From Streptomyces sp. 35G-GA-8 (lineage in GTDB: Bacteria > Actinomycetota > Actinomycetes > Streptomycetales > Streptomycetaceae): a DNA stretch of 64,000 nt. The translations under genes were made by a program, and so were the position numbers. Where the stretch lies: contig NZ_JAMHJQ010000003.1 of assembly GCF_023534745.1 (NCBI RefSeq), positions 304,504-368,503 of the forward strand. The letters are read 5' to 3'. Position 1 is the stretch's first letter, and every line of letters begins with the position of its first letter. Below are positions 9,491-17,594 of this stretch, piece by piece. Below the pieces are notes generated by a model. That model worked only from the letters and a program-made list of their open reading frames with translations, did not search any database and was not told the origin of the DNA.

Positions 9491-10144
9491 GTGGTGCTGG
9501 GCCCGAAAATGCCGGACACCAGGCGTGTGCGAGCGCAGTTGACGCGTCGGCGCATTCTCGACGCCGCTATGGAGCTCTTCTCCGAGCACGGCTACGAGGC
9601 GACGACCATCGCGTCCATCGCCCGGGAGGCCGGCGTCGCCGTGCAGACGGTCTATTTCTCGTTCGGGAACAAACAACAGCTGCTCAGGAACCTGATCAGT
9701 CTTCATCTCCCCTGCGAAGACACCGCCGGGGCCGGGGAGCCGCACGCCGGGATCGCCGAGGCGCTCGCCGTGGCCGACCCGCGTGCGCAGCTCAGGCATC
9801 TGGTGCGGCTCACCCGCGCGATCAACGAGCAGGCGGCCCCGCTCCTTGAGGTGCTGCGCAACGCGGCTGTCGCCGAGGACGACGGCGGGGACATGTGGCA
9901 GACGAACAAGGAGCAACGGCGCTTCTTCCAGCGGCAGTTCGTAGGCGCTCTGGTGGACGGGGAACTGCTGCCCGACGGGCTCGGACCCGAGCGGGCCGTC
10001 GACATCTGCTACGCGTTGCTGGGCCCGGAGCTGTACCACCTGCTCGCCTCGGAGCGTGAGTGGACACAGGAGCAGTGGGAGGACTGGGTCCACGAGGGCC
10101 TGTGCAGGCACTTGATCAAGGGCGGCGACCGACCGGACGGCTGA
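9491..10144 (+). CDS. TetR-family transcriptional regulator
   Basis: 217 residues. The N-terminal helix-turn-helix is classical: RRRILDAAMELFSEHGYEATTIASIAREAGVAVQTVYFSFGNKQQLL. The remainder is an all-helical ligand-binding and dimer domain. The start may be GTG 9491 or ATG 9509; a G-run at 9482-9489 lies just before the GTGs. It is divergent from the MFS gene and probably represses it. It sits directly upstream of the PigD-like gene in the same orientation, so a role in the cluster is possible. Confidence 0.93.
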   Translation: MVLGPKMPDTRRVRAQLTRRRILDAAMELFSEHGYEATTIASIAREAGVAVQTVYFSFGNKQQLLRNLISLHLPCEDTAGAGEPHAGIAEALAVADPRAQLRHLVRLTRAINEQAAPLLEVLRNAAVAEDDGGDMWQTNKEQRRFFQRQFVGALVDGELLPDGLGPERAVDICYALLGPELYHLLASEREWTQEQWEDWVHEGLCRHLIKGGDRPDG

Positions 10145-10236
10145 CCTCTCTCCAGAGGTTATGCAGATCCCCTTCAGCGCGAGCCATGCAGACTGCTGGG
10201 CGGAGTGGGTCATGCGTGTCCGACGGGGGAGTGACT

Positions 10237-12843
10237 GTGGGAAGCGACAGCGACAAACGGCCCCGGTTCCTCGTCGTCGCGGTGGGCGGGCGAGCCGCGT
10301 TCCACGGGACGGTCGCCGCCGCCCTGTCGGATCTGGCCGGCCGGTCCGGACCGGCGGCTCCGGCGGACGCGGGCGGAGTGGTCCTACGGGAGCTCGTGGC
10401 CCCCGGATCTCCTCCGGCCCCCACGGCTTCCCCGGAACCCGCGCCGGAGGCCTATCGCCACGCACTGGCCCGCGCCCGCAGGTTCCTGGACGGCGCGCTG
10501 CCCGACGCCGAGATCCGTCTGGTCAGCGCCGAAGGTTTCGTCGACGCCGCACACGAACTACGGCGACTGACGGCCGACGAGCCGCGCGACGGCGACGACG
10601 CGCTGGCTCTCGTCCTGGTGGACGCGGGGGCCGGCGGCATACCGATGGCCGCGCCGGGCGTACCGATGGCCGCGCCGGGCGACCCGATGGCCGCGCCGGG
10701 CGACGGCGACGGCCTCGGCGCGGGCCTCGCCCACCTGCGTGAGGCGGTGGCCGCTTCCGTGCGGTGCGAGTTCGGGCCCTACACCGTCCTCGTCTACGAC
10801 GACGCGCCTCTGGGCCCCGCGCTGCTGGCGCACCCCTACACCCGGCGGCGACTGCCCGCCGTGCCCTGGGTCCTGGCCGCCGACATCGTCTGCGCGTTCA
10901 CCGACTACATACAGGTCGGCCGCACCGGAGCCCCCCTGCGTGGTGCCGCCCCGAGCACACCCGCGCTGCTCTGCGACGAGCTGGCCGGTTTCCTGGACGA
11001 GCGGGCCGGCTCGGGCTGGGGCCTGCACTACTACACGGGCTCCGTCGTGTCCGGTCTGATCGAGGACCTGGAGGCGCGTGCGGCGCGCGGCGGCAATCCC
11101 GTGCTGCGCGGTCCGAGCGAACACAGCCTGGCCTGCGGGGCACTCGCCCGGTGGCAGCTGGACGAGACGCCCTTCCTGATCGTCGTCACCAGCGGGATGG
11201 CCGACGAGTTCCGCGGCACCCTGGCCAATCTCAGGGACGCGAGGGCCCGGGGATTCATCGTCTGCGCCGAGTCGCCGCGGGACGCGTGGTTTCCGTTCCA
11301 GGGCACGGTGCACGGCGCGGAGGACACCAGAGAGGTACTGCGGGCCAAGGGCATCCCGTTTCTCTATCTCGACGACCCCGAGCGGCTGACGGACCGGTTG
11401 AACGAGGCGTTCACGGCGTACGAGGCCGGTCGCGGGCCGGTCGTGCTGCTGGCCACGCCCGAGGTGCTGCGCACCACGGCGCTCACGGCGCGGACGGCAG
11501 CAGTGCGGCACCCCGCCGGGTCCGGCGCCGTACCGGCCCCCCGGCCCGCCCGGGAAACCGGGCCGCGCGCACGGCTCACCGTCCACGAGGACGCCATGGC
11601 ACCGGTCGTGGAGATCGTCAACCGCGGCCCGGACAGGCTTCTGTGGCAGTGCGGCAGGCTCAGTACCGAGGAGCGCGCTCTCGTCCACGACATCGCGGCG
11701 CGGGCCGGGATCGCCCTCGCCGACTCGCTCACCCGGCCCGGCTCGGTCGCCCGCTACCGGGACGGTGCGGTCGTACCGCAGTACCTCGGCACACTCGGCG
11801 TCTTCGGCTACTCGGACCGTATCCATGACTTCCTGCACCACGGCGGGCGGCTCCGGCCACGGGACGAACAGTGCCTGTTCTTCCTCAAGAGCCGGATCGC
11901 CGAGGCCGCGACGCCCTTCTCCCCGCGAGCACTCACCCGCTCGCTGCGCATCGCGCAGATCACACGGGAGGAGGAGCATCTGGCGCCCTTCGCCGACCAC
12001 CGGCTGAGGTGTGACGCACTGGAGTTCCTGCGTGAGCTGCGCCGGCGGCTCGATGTCGCCGAACCGCTGCGGTCGCGGCGGCACCGCGCCATCGGGGAGA
12101 GCCGGGACAGCGCCTCCGACATCGTGCACACCCTGCCCCTCGTTCCGATGAGCCCCAACTACTTCTTCGACCGCCTCGGCGCGGTCCTCGACACCCTGAT
12201 CACCACGCACGGGTACACCTACACCGGCGTCTTCGACGTCGGGCGGGGCGGTCTCTCCGCCATCCGTAACCTGCCGCGCACCGGGCCCGGCTTCTCCGGC
12301 TGGTACGGACGGGCCCTGATGGGCGACGCCCTCCAGGCGGTGCCCGCGGTGGCGCTGACCCGCGATGACAACGTCCTCGCCTTCATCGGGGACGGCGCCG
12401 CCGCGATGGTGCCCGACATCGTGCCCACGCTGGTGCAGGAGGTGACCGTCAACGGACACCGGATAGCGGGGAATCTGAGCGTCTTCCGGCTCATCGACGG
12501 CGGGCACTCGGTGATCCGCACCTACCGGGAGGGCCGCCAGGGCGGCGAGGCGGGCCGCCAGACGCAGCTCCTGCATCTCCTGGACGGCGAATGGGAGCGC
12601 ACCTTCGGGGAGTTGACCGTCAGCCACCGTCATCTCACCGACGTGCGTCCCGGCGAACTCGTGGACCGGCTGCGCAGGCCGTCCACCGTCGATCTCTACT
12701 CCGTGCCGATGGCCCACAACAACGAGGGAGACGGGCTCAGTCCGCTGTCCGCCCTCGGCTGGCAGCGCGACCGGCTTCCCGAGCTGACCTTCGACATGGC
12801 CCGCCGGCCCGCCGCGCGGGTACGCGTCCGACCCGGACGCTGA
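10237..12843 (+). CDS. PigD-like thiamine-diphosphate-dependent enzyme (putative acetyl transfer to an enal)
   Basis: 868 residues, close to PigD of the Serratia prodigiosin pathway. GTG 10237 is preceded by GGGGGA; GTGs at 10216 and 10231 are alternatives. The middle has a pyrimidine-domain pattern (EHSLACGALARWQLDETPFLIVV with SGMADEFRG). The C-terminal third has the ThDP/Mg signature AFIGDGAAAM at about residue 718, preceded by GWYGRALMGDALQAV. The usual terminal NN of this motif is replaced by an ID pair in FRLIDGGHS. PigD decarboxylates pyruvate and adds the acetyl unit to 2-octenal (a Stetter-type 1,4-addition). The adjacent PigE-like gene and the enoyl-forming PKS make the same chemistry plausible. 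The identification rests on length, motifs and gene pairing, not on alignment. Confidence 0.75.
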   Translation: MGSDSDKRPRFLVVAVGGRAAFHGTVAAALSDLAGRSGPAAPADAGGVVLRELVAPGSPPAPTASPEPAPEAYRHALARARRFLDGALPDAEIRLVSAEGFVDAAHELRRLTADEPRDGDDALALVLVDAGAGGIPMAAPGVPMAAPGDPMAAPGDGDGLGAGLAHLREAVAASVRCEFGPYTVLVYDDAPLGPALLAHPYTRRRLPAVPWVLAADIVCAFTDYIQVGRTGAPLRGAAPSTPALLCDELAGFLDERAGSGWGLHYYTGSVVSGLIEDLEARAARGGNPVLRGPSEHSLACGALARWQLDETPFLIVVTSGMADEFRGTLANLRDARARGFIVCAESPRDAWFPFQGTVHGAEDTREVLRAKGIPFLYLDDPERLTDRLNEAFTAYEAGRGPVVLLATPEVLRTTALTARTAAVRHPAGSGAVPAPRPARETGPRARLTVHEDAMAPVVEIVNRGPDRLLWQCGRLSTEERALVHDIAARAGIALADSLTRPGSVARYRDGAVVPQYLGTLGVFGYSDRIHDFLHHGGRLRPRDEQCLFFLKSRIAEAATPFSPRALTRSLRIAQITREEEHLAPFADHRLRCDALEFLRELRRRLDVAEPLRSRRHRAIGESRDSASDIVHTLPLVPMSPNYFFDRLGAVLDTLITTHGYTYTGVFDVGRGGLSAIRNLPRTGPGFSGWYGRALMGDALQAVPAVALTRDDNVLAFIGDGAAAMVPDIVPTLVQEVTVNGHRIAGNLSVFRLIDGGHSVIRTYREGRQGGEAGRQTQLLHLLDGEWERTFGELTVSHRHLTDVRPGELVDRLRRPSTVDLYSVPMAHNNEGDGLSPLSALGWQRDRLPELTFDMARRPAARVRVRPGR
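10641..10703 (+). repeat. Three tandem 21-bp repeats inside the PigD-like gene
   Basis: The unit accgatggccgcgccgggcg encodes PMAAPGV/PMAAPGD repeats in a proline- and alanine-rich linker between the N-terminal region and the first recognised ThDP segment. This is an expandable surface linker rather than part of the catalytic fold. Confidence 0.9.
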
Positions 12844-12889
12844 CGTGCGCCCCGCCGCACGTGCCCGCTCACACTGAAGGAGAGCCCCG

Positions 12890-15418
12890 GTGAAGTTCGG
12901 CTTCCTGGCCCACGCGGTCAGCCCGGCCCACCGCAACCAGATACGCGGCCTCGATCTCTTCGGCCGGCTCCTGGACGACCACCGGGGCACCGCCCGCGCC
13001 CCCGGCCCCCGTCTCCACGTACCGCTGCCGCTGCTCGGCTCCGTCACCTCGCTCACCGGCAGCCGGTGCGACGGCGAGATCCACGCTCTCGCCCACACCG
13101 CGGAACAGATCCTGCGACGGCCCACCGCCGCCCGGGAGATGGTGGCCGACGAGGTGAGGGCACTGCGGGACGCGGGCGCGGACATCGTCGGCCTCGGCGG
13201 TGCCACCTCGATCGTGGGCGACCGCGGACTCTGGACGGCATCGCACACGGATGTCCCCGTGACCAGCGGCAACTCCCTCACCACCTACGCCGCTCACCAG
13301 GCACTCCTCACTTGTGCGCGGCTCCTCGAACTGCCGGTCGAGGACACCCCGGTCGTGGTCGTCGGTTACCCCGGTTCGATCGCGCTCGCCGTCGCCCGCC
13401 TTCTGCTCGCCGACGGGTTCCGGCTGGAGCTGGTCACCCGCCGCGGCCGCCGCTCCCCATCGGCCCTGCTCAGCCATCTCGATCCCGCCGACCACACGCG
13501 AGTGACCCTGCGTGAGGACATCTCGGAGTGCTACGCGACCCCCCGTCTGTACGTGGCCGCGTCCTCGTCCGGAGACGTCATCGACACCGACCGGCCGCAC
13601 CCCGGGTCCGTGGTGGTGGACGTCGCGCTGCCGCGGGACGCGCCGTCGGCGCCGACGGGCCGCGATGTGCTGGTCGTCGACGGGGGACTCGTCAGCGCGG
13701 TCGAGGCGGTCGTGGTCGGTGACGGCGGCGTCCCGGCGCCCACCCGGCAACTCAACGGCTGCCTCGCGGAGACCATCGTGCTGGCCCTGGAGGGCCGCGC
13801 GGAGTGCTGGTCGCTCGGCCGCAGGATCGATGTGGAGGGGGTACGGCTGATCGGGGCGCTCGCGGCGCGGCACGGCTTCCTGCCGAAGCCGCTCGCCACC
13901 TTCGGCCGCACCCTCGCGGACGACGACATCGCACGGCTGGGCGTCCACCACAGGCCGCGATCCCGGCCCGCCCCGCCGCGGGACATCACCGCGCTGACCA
14001 GGCGCCGCTTCCGCGACCACATCAACCCGCCGATGGCGGGACTGTTCGCCGCCCATGGCATGGACCGGGTGTTCACCCGCGCCGAGGGGTGCGTGCTCAC
14101 CACCGTCGACGGGGTCGAATACCTGGACTTCGTGGCCGGCTACGGCGCTCTCGGCCTGGGCCACAACCATCCGGACGTGGTCGCCCGGCTGCGCGACTTC
14201 CTGGACCTGGGCGCGCCCACCTTCGCCCAGTACATCTCCATGCCGGTGCAGACGGCCGAGCTGGCGGAGCGGCTGAGCGCGGTGTCACCGGGCGGGCTGG
14301 AACGTGTCTTCTTCAGCAACTCCGGTACGGAGGCGGTCGAAGCCGCGCTGAAGGTCGCCCGCGCGGCCACCGGCCGCACCCGGCTGGTCCACGCCGACAA
14401 CAGCTACCACGGCAAGACACTGGGCGCCCTGTCCGTCACCGGCCGCGACACGCACCGCGCCCCGTTCGCCCCCCTGGTGGGCGATGTCGTGGGTGTGCCG
14501 TACGGGGACGCAGCCGCCCTGGCGGCCGTCATCGAGGGTGCCGCGGCCTTCATCGTCGAACCGGTACAGGGCGAGGGTGGGGTCGTGCTGCCGCCACCGG
14601 GCTATCTGCTGGAGGCGCAGCGTCTGTGCGCCGACGCCGGGGCCGTCTTCGTCCTCGACGAGATCCAGACGGGCCTTGGCCGGACCGGCGCGATGTTCGC
14701 CGCCGAGCACGACGGCCTGCGGCCGGACGTCGTCTGTCTGGCGAAGTCGCTCTCCGGCGGACTCGTCCCGATCGCCGCCACCTTGATCAGGGCCGGTCTC
14801 TGGGACGACGCCTATGGCAGCGGTGACCGTGCCATGCTCCACTCGTCGACCTTCGGCGGCGGCAATCTCGCCGCCGCCGCGGGCCTCGCCACGCTGGACG
14901 TCCTGGCGGCGGAGAAGCTGCCCGAGCGGGCCCGCGACACCGGGGCGTATCTGCGTGCCTCCCTGCGCGCGGTCTGCGAACCGTACGGATTCATCCGCGA
15001 GGTGCGGGGCATCGGCCTGATGAACGCCATCGAGATCGACGGCGACTTCTCCGGCGCCGCGGGCGCCATGGCCGACGAGATCCTCACCCGGCTGCCCGGT
15101 GATCTGCACACTCTTGTCGACTGGCTGCCCGAGGACGTACGCACGGCGATGAGCCGGGCGGGCAAGGCCCTGGAGGACTCGCTGGGCGACCTGATGTGCC
15201 TGCGCTTCGTCGGACAGCTCGCTCGTGATCACCGGATACTCACGTTCGTCACGGCGAACCGCAACCGGGTGCTGCGTATCCAGCCCCCACTGTCGCTGAC
15301 CACCGAACAGGCCGACCGGTTCGTCATGGCGGTCGGCGCGGTCTGCCACGACCTCGCCCTGCACGCGGATGTCATCGGCGTCCGGACGGCGGGGACCCCG
15401 ACCCTCGACGAAGGATGA
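12890..15418 (+). CDS. PigE-like fused acyl-thioester reductase / class III aminotransferase
   Basis: 842 residues, GTG start with AAGGAGAG 6 bp upstream. Residues 1-350 match the pattern of long-chain acyl-ACP reductases (cyanobacterial AAR): FGFLAHAVSP at the start, ADIVGLGGATSIV, VTSGNSLTTYA, the Rossmann loop VVGYPGSIA near 158, and GCLAETIVLALEG. Residues about 360-830 are a PLP aminotransferase: SNSGTEAVEAALK, DEIQTGLGRTG and the Schiff-base Lys619 in LAKSLSGG. PigE of Serratia has the same order and length. There the reductase is proposed to give the enal, and the aminotransferase aminates the PigD product, which cyclises to a pyrroline. The gene follows the PigD-like gene by 46 bp and overlaps the ACP gene region. 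The two-domain architecture is certain; the pathway role is inference. Confidence 0.88.
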   Translation: MKFGFLAHAVSPAHRNQIRGLDLFGRLLDDHRGTARAPGPRLHVPLPLLGSVTSLTGSRCDGEIHALAHTAEQILRRPTAAREMVADEVRALRDAGADIVGLGGATSIVGDRGLWTASHTDVPVTSGNSLTTYAAHQALLTCARLLELPVEDTPVVVVGYPGSIALAVARLLLADGFRLELVTRRGRRSPSALLSHLDPADHTRVTLREDISECYATPRLYVAASSSGDVIDTDRPHPGSVVVDVALPRDAPSAPTGRDVLVVDGGLVSAVEAVVVGDGGVPAPTRQLNGCLAETIVLALEGRAECWSLGRRIDVEGVRLIGALAARHGFLPKPLATFGRTLADDDIARLGVHHRPRSRPAPPRDITALTRRRFRDHINPPMAGLFAAHGMDRVFTRAEGCVLTTVDGVEYLDFVAGYGALGLGHNHPDVVARLRDFLDLGAPTFAQYISMPVQTAELAERLSAVSPGGLERVFFSNSGTEAVEAALKVARAATGRTRLVHADNSYHGKTLGALSVTGRDTHRAPFAPLVGDVVGVPYGDAAALAAVIEGAAAFIVEPVQGEGGVVLPPPGYLLEAQRLCADAGAVFVLDEIQTGLGRTGAMFAAEHDGLRPDVVCLAKSLSGGLVPIAATLIRAGLWDDAYGSGDRAMLHSSTFGGGNLAAAAGLATLDVLAAEKLPERARDTGAYLRASLRAVCEPYGFIREVRGIGLMNAIEIDGDFSGAAGAMADEILTRLPGDLHTLVDWLPEDVRTAMSRAGKALEDSLGDLMCLRFVGQLARDHRILTFVTANRNRVLRIQPPLSLTTEQADRFVMAVGAVCHDLALHADVIGVRTAGTPTLDEG

Positions 15419-15423
15419 TCGCT

Positions 15424-15699
15424 GTGAAAACAGGAGTCACTTCTGCCGGCCCGATCCTGGAGCGGCTGACAGCCATGCTGGAGGAGAAGCTCGGCCTTCT
15501 CCCCGAAGAGATCAGCCCGGAAGCGAAGTTCAAGGAAGATCTGGGTCTCGACTCCCTCGACATGGTGGAACTGCTCACGATCGTGGAAGCCGAGACCGGT
15601 GCGCCCGTCGAGGACGAGACGGCGCTCGCGATGACCACCATCGGCGACGTCGTCGACTACCTGTCCGCCTTCGGGACCGGGACCGGAGAGGGGGCGTGA
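15424..15699 (+). CDS. Discrete acyl carrier protein
   Basis: About 91 residues with the full ACP motif DLGLDSLDMVELL; Ser44 is the phosphopantetheine site. GTG 15424 is favoured because AAGGA lies 10 bp upstream; ATG 15415, which overlaps the preceding stop as ATGA, is the alternative. The sequence is close to type II fatty-acid and aryl-polyene ACPs. It overlaps the ketosynthase gene by GTGA, forming an ACP-KS pair. It could present the acyl thioester to the PigE-like reductase domain, whose relatives use acyl-ACP. Confidence 0.93.
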   Translation: MKTGVTSAGPILERLTAMLEEKLGLLPEEISPEAKFKEDLGLDSLDMVELLTIVEAETGAPVEDETALAMTTIGDVVDYLSAFGTGTGEGA

Positions 15700-16937
15700 G
15701 CGGGCGGCGCGTGGTCGTCACCGGCCTCGGACCGGTCACGCCCATCGGCGTCGGCCGGCACGAGTTCTGGCAGGCCCAGCTCAAAGGGGTCAGTGGTATC
15801 CGCCCCATCACCCGGTTCGACGCGACCGGACTCCCCGTACGCATCGCCGGAGAGGTGGACCTCCCCGGCGCTCTCGCCCCGGGCCGGCGCGAGGAACTGT
15901 CCACCGACCGGTGCACCCACCTCGCGCTCGCGGCGGCCCGGCTCGCCCTCCAGGACGCCTCGCTGGACCTCTCGCGCGAGGACAGGGACCGCGTGGGCGT
16001 GGTGCTGGGGACGGGCGCGGGCGGGGTGGGCAGCTGGGAGACGAACGCCCAGCTGCTGGAGACCGCGGGGCCGAACAGGATCGGTGCGCGCTCCGTGGTC
16101 ATGTCGATGTCCAACAGCGCCGCCTCCCATATCGCCCTCGCGCACGGCATCACCGGCCCCAGTACGTCTGTGGGGACGGCCTGCGCGTCCGGTGGCGAGG
16201 CTCTGATCGGTGCCCACCAGATGATCTCCTCCGGGGAGGCCGACGTGGTCCTGGCCGGTGGCGCCGAAGCACCGGTCACCCGCCTGCTGGTCTCGGGCTT
16301 CGCCAGGACGAAGGCGCTGTCCACGCTCAACGAGGAGCCCGAGCGCGCCAGTCGTCCGTTCAGCGCCGACCGGGCCGGCTTCGTGCTCGCGGAGGGAGCG
16401 GCGGTGCTGGTCCTCGAATCGGAGGAGCACGCGCGTGCCCGGGGAGCCGATGTGCTCGCCACCCTGAGCGGCTACGGGCGTTCGTCCGACGCCTACCACG
16501 TGACCAGCCCGCACCCGGAGGGGGCGGGGGCCGCGCGCGCGATGCGCGCGGCCCTGCGCTCGGCCGGCTGGCCGGGCTCCGGAATCTCGTATGTCAACGC
16601 CCACGGCACGGGGACGGTGTACAACGACGCGTCGGAGGCGAAGGCGCTGCGGACCATCCTGGGGGAGGCCGCGGAACGGACACCGGTCTCGGCGACCAAG
16701 TCGATGACCGGCCACAGCCTGGGAGCGGCCGGCGCCGTGGAGGCGGTGGTGTGTGTGGAGGCGCTGCTGCACGGACTCGTGCCACCGACCGTCAACCTGG
16801 ACGTGGTGGATCCGGAACTCGGCCTGGACGTGGTGGGCGCGGAACCGAGAGCGGCCCGGCTCACCACCGCCCTGTCCAACTCGTTCGCCTTCGGAGGCCA
16901 CAACGTGGTCCTCGCCTTCGGCGCCGCGACGACCTGA
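15696..16937 (+). CDS. FabF-type 3-oxoacyl-ACP synthase (KAS II)
   Basis: 413 residues. The catalytic triad falls exactly at the FabF positions: Cys163 (GTACASG), His303 (NAHGTGT) and His340 (MTGHSLGAAG), with Lys335. Elongating condensing enzyme for malonyl-ACP. It is translationally coupled to the ACP through a GTGA overlap. With that ACP it may make or extend a starter chain, or extend the PKS chain before reductive release. There is no chain-length-factor partner, so it is not a minimal aromatic PKS. Confidence 0.95.
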   Translation: MSGRRVVVTGLGPVTPIGVGRHEFWQAQLKGVSGIRPITRFDATGLPVRIAGEVDLPGALAPGRREELSTDRCTHLALAAARLALQDASLDLSREDRDRVGVVLGTGAGGVGSWETNAQLLETAGPNRIGARSVVMSMSNSAASHIALAHGITGPSTSVGTACASGGEALIGAHQMISSGEADVVLAGGAEAPVTRLLVSGFARTKALSTLNEEPERASRPFSADRAGFVLAEGAAVLVLESEEHARARGADVLATLSGYGRSSDAYHVTSPHPEGAGAARAMRAALRSAGWPGSGISYVNAHGTGTVYNDASEAKALRTILGEAAERTPVSATKSMTGHSLGAAGAVEAVVCVEALLHGLVPPTVNLDVVDPELGLDVVGAEPRAARLTTALSNSFAFGGHNVVLAFGAATT

Positions 16938-17269
16938 CGCCGCACACGTCGCGGCCGGTGCCCGAGTCCCCTCCCCGGGACGTCGCGGTAGCGGGGGCCG
17001 CCCCTTCGGCCTGCGGTTTTACGGTCGTTCCCGCCCGCGGGAGCCGTCTCGCCGTCCGAGCAACCTGGGAGAAGACGGGCGTCGGACCCCTCTGCGACAC
17101 TCACCGAACCGGGGGCGGAAGCGAAGCCCTCACCGGCCATGGTCAGGAATGGCTCATCTCCTCGTGAGCGGCTTCGCGGCCCGAGCTCATACGGCATGTG
17201 CCCACCGGCCCACGGCGAGGCGGTGATTCCTGGGTGACCGGACTACCGCACTCTTCGGAAGGACATGAC
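16938..17269. other. 332-bp intergenic region before the repeat peptide gene
   Basis: No supported gene. A weak hairpin followed by TTTTA lies at about 16991-17021 and could end ketosynthase transcription. The rest probably holds the promoter and leader of the peptide gene, whose ribosome site GAAGGA is at 17257-17262. No known riboswitch was recognised. Confidence 0.5.
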
Positions 17270-17467
17270 ATGCACGACACGCACACCACAACACGTCCCG
17301 TATGGGACCGGATTGAAGACCTGGACGAGCTGAGGGTCTGGGACGAGCTCAAGGTCTGGGACGAGCTGAAGGTCTGGGACGAGCTGAAGGTCTGGGACGC
17401 GCTCACCGTTTGGGACGCGCACGACGTCAGTGGCACGGCCGAGGTGTGGGACCTGGCCACCGTCTGA
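17270..17467 (+). CDS. Small VWD-hexad repeat peptide (candidate ribosomal precursor)
   Basis: 65 residues; ATG 17270 has GAAGGA 7 bp upstream. Residues 1-10 are a short His/Thr-rich start. Residues 11-64 are nine hexads in perfect register: seven begin VWD (positions 11, 23, 29, 35, 41, 47, 59) and two are worn (DLDELR at 17, VSGTAE at 53). Three central copies are VWDELK. There is no Cys and no signal peptide, and it is strongly acidic. It lies between the ketosynthase and a GNAT-type acyltransferase. Multi-core RiPP precursors show such repeats; a repetitive scaffold or binding peptide is the alternative. I recognise no described family, so the function is unassigned. Confidence 0.8.
   Translation: MHDTHTTTRPVWDRIEDLDELRVWDELKVWDELKVWDELKVWDALTVWDAHDVSGTAEVWDLATV
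17336..17425 (+). repeat. Five tandem 18-bp repeats coding the VWD hexads
   Basis: Units start at 17336, 17354, 17372, 17390 and 17408. The first three differ at one base (gtctgggacgagctcaag against gtctgggacgagctgaag). The last two drift at the final codons. Near-identity at the DNA level points to recent internal duplication. Confidence 0.95.
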
Positions 17468-17594
17468 AGCCCCGTGGCCGTGGTCTGATCCCACTCCGTG
17501 CGACGGACCACCTCGGGCTCGGCGCAGGGCCCGGCACACCCGGGTCCTGCGCCGGAGACAAGGGCGGCACAGAGACAACCGAAGGAATACCGCC

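Noticed and set aside
10237-16937. A complete prodiginine gene cluster
   Set aside because: Only PigD/PigE-like functions are seen. There is no bipyrrole pathway, no condensing PigC/RedH enzyme and no amine-oxidase PigB in the window.
16938-17269. A riboswitch in the leader of the repeat peptide
   Set aside because: The G-rich segments do not form a known cobalamin, SAM or TPP core on reading; only a weak hairpin is visible.
17336-17425. A CRISPR array
   Set aside because: The 18-bp repeats are contiguous with no spacers and stay in one reading frame of a small gene.
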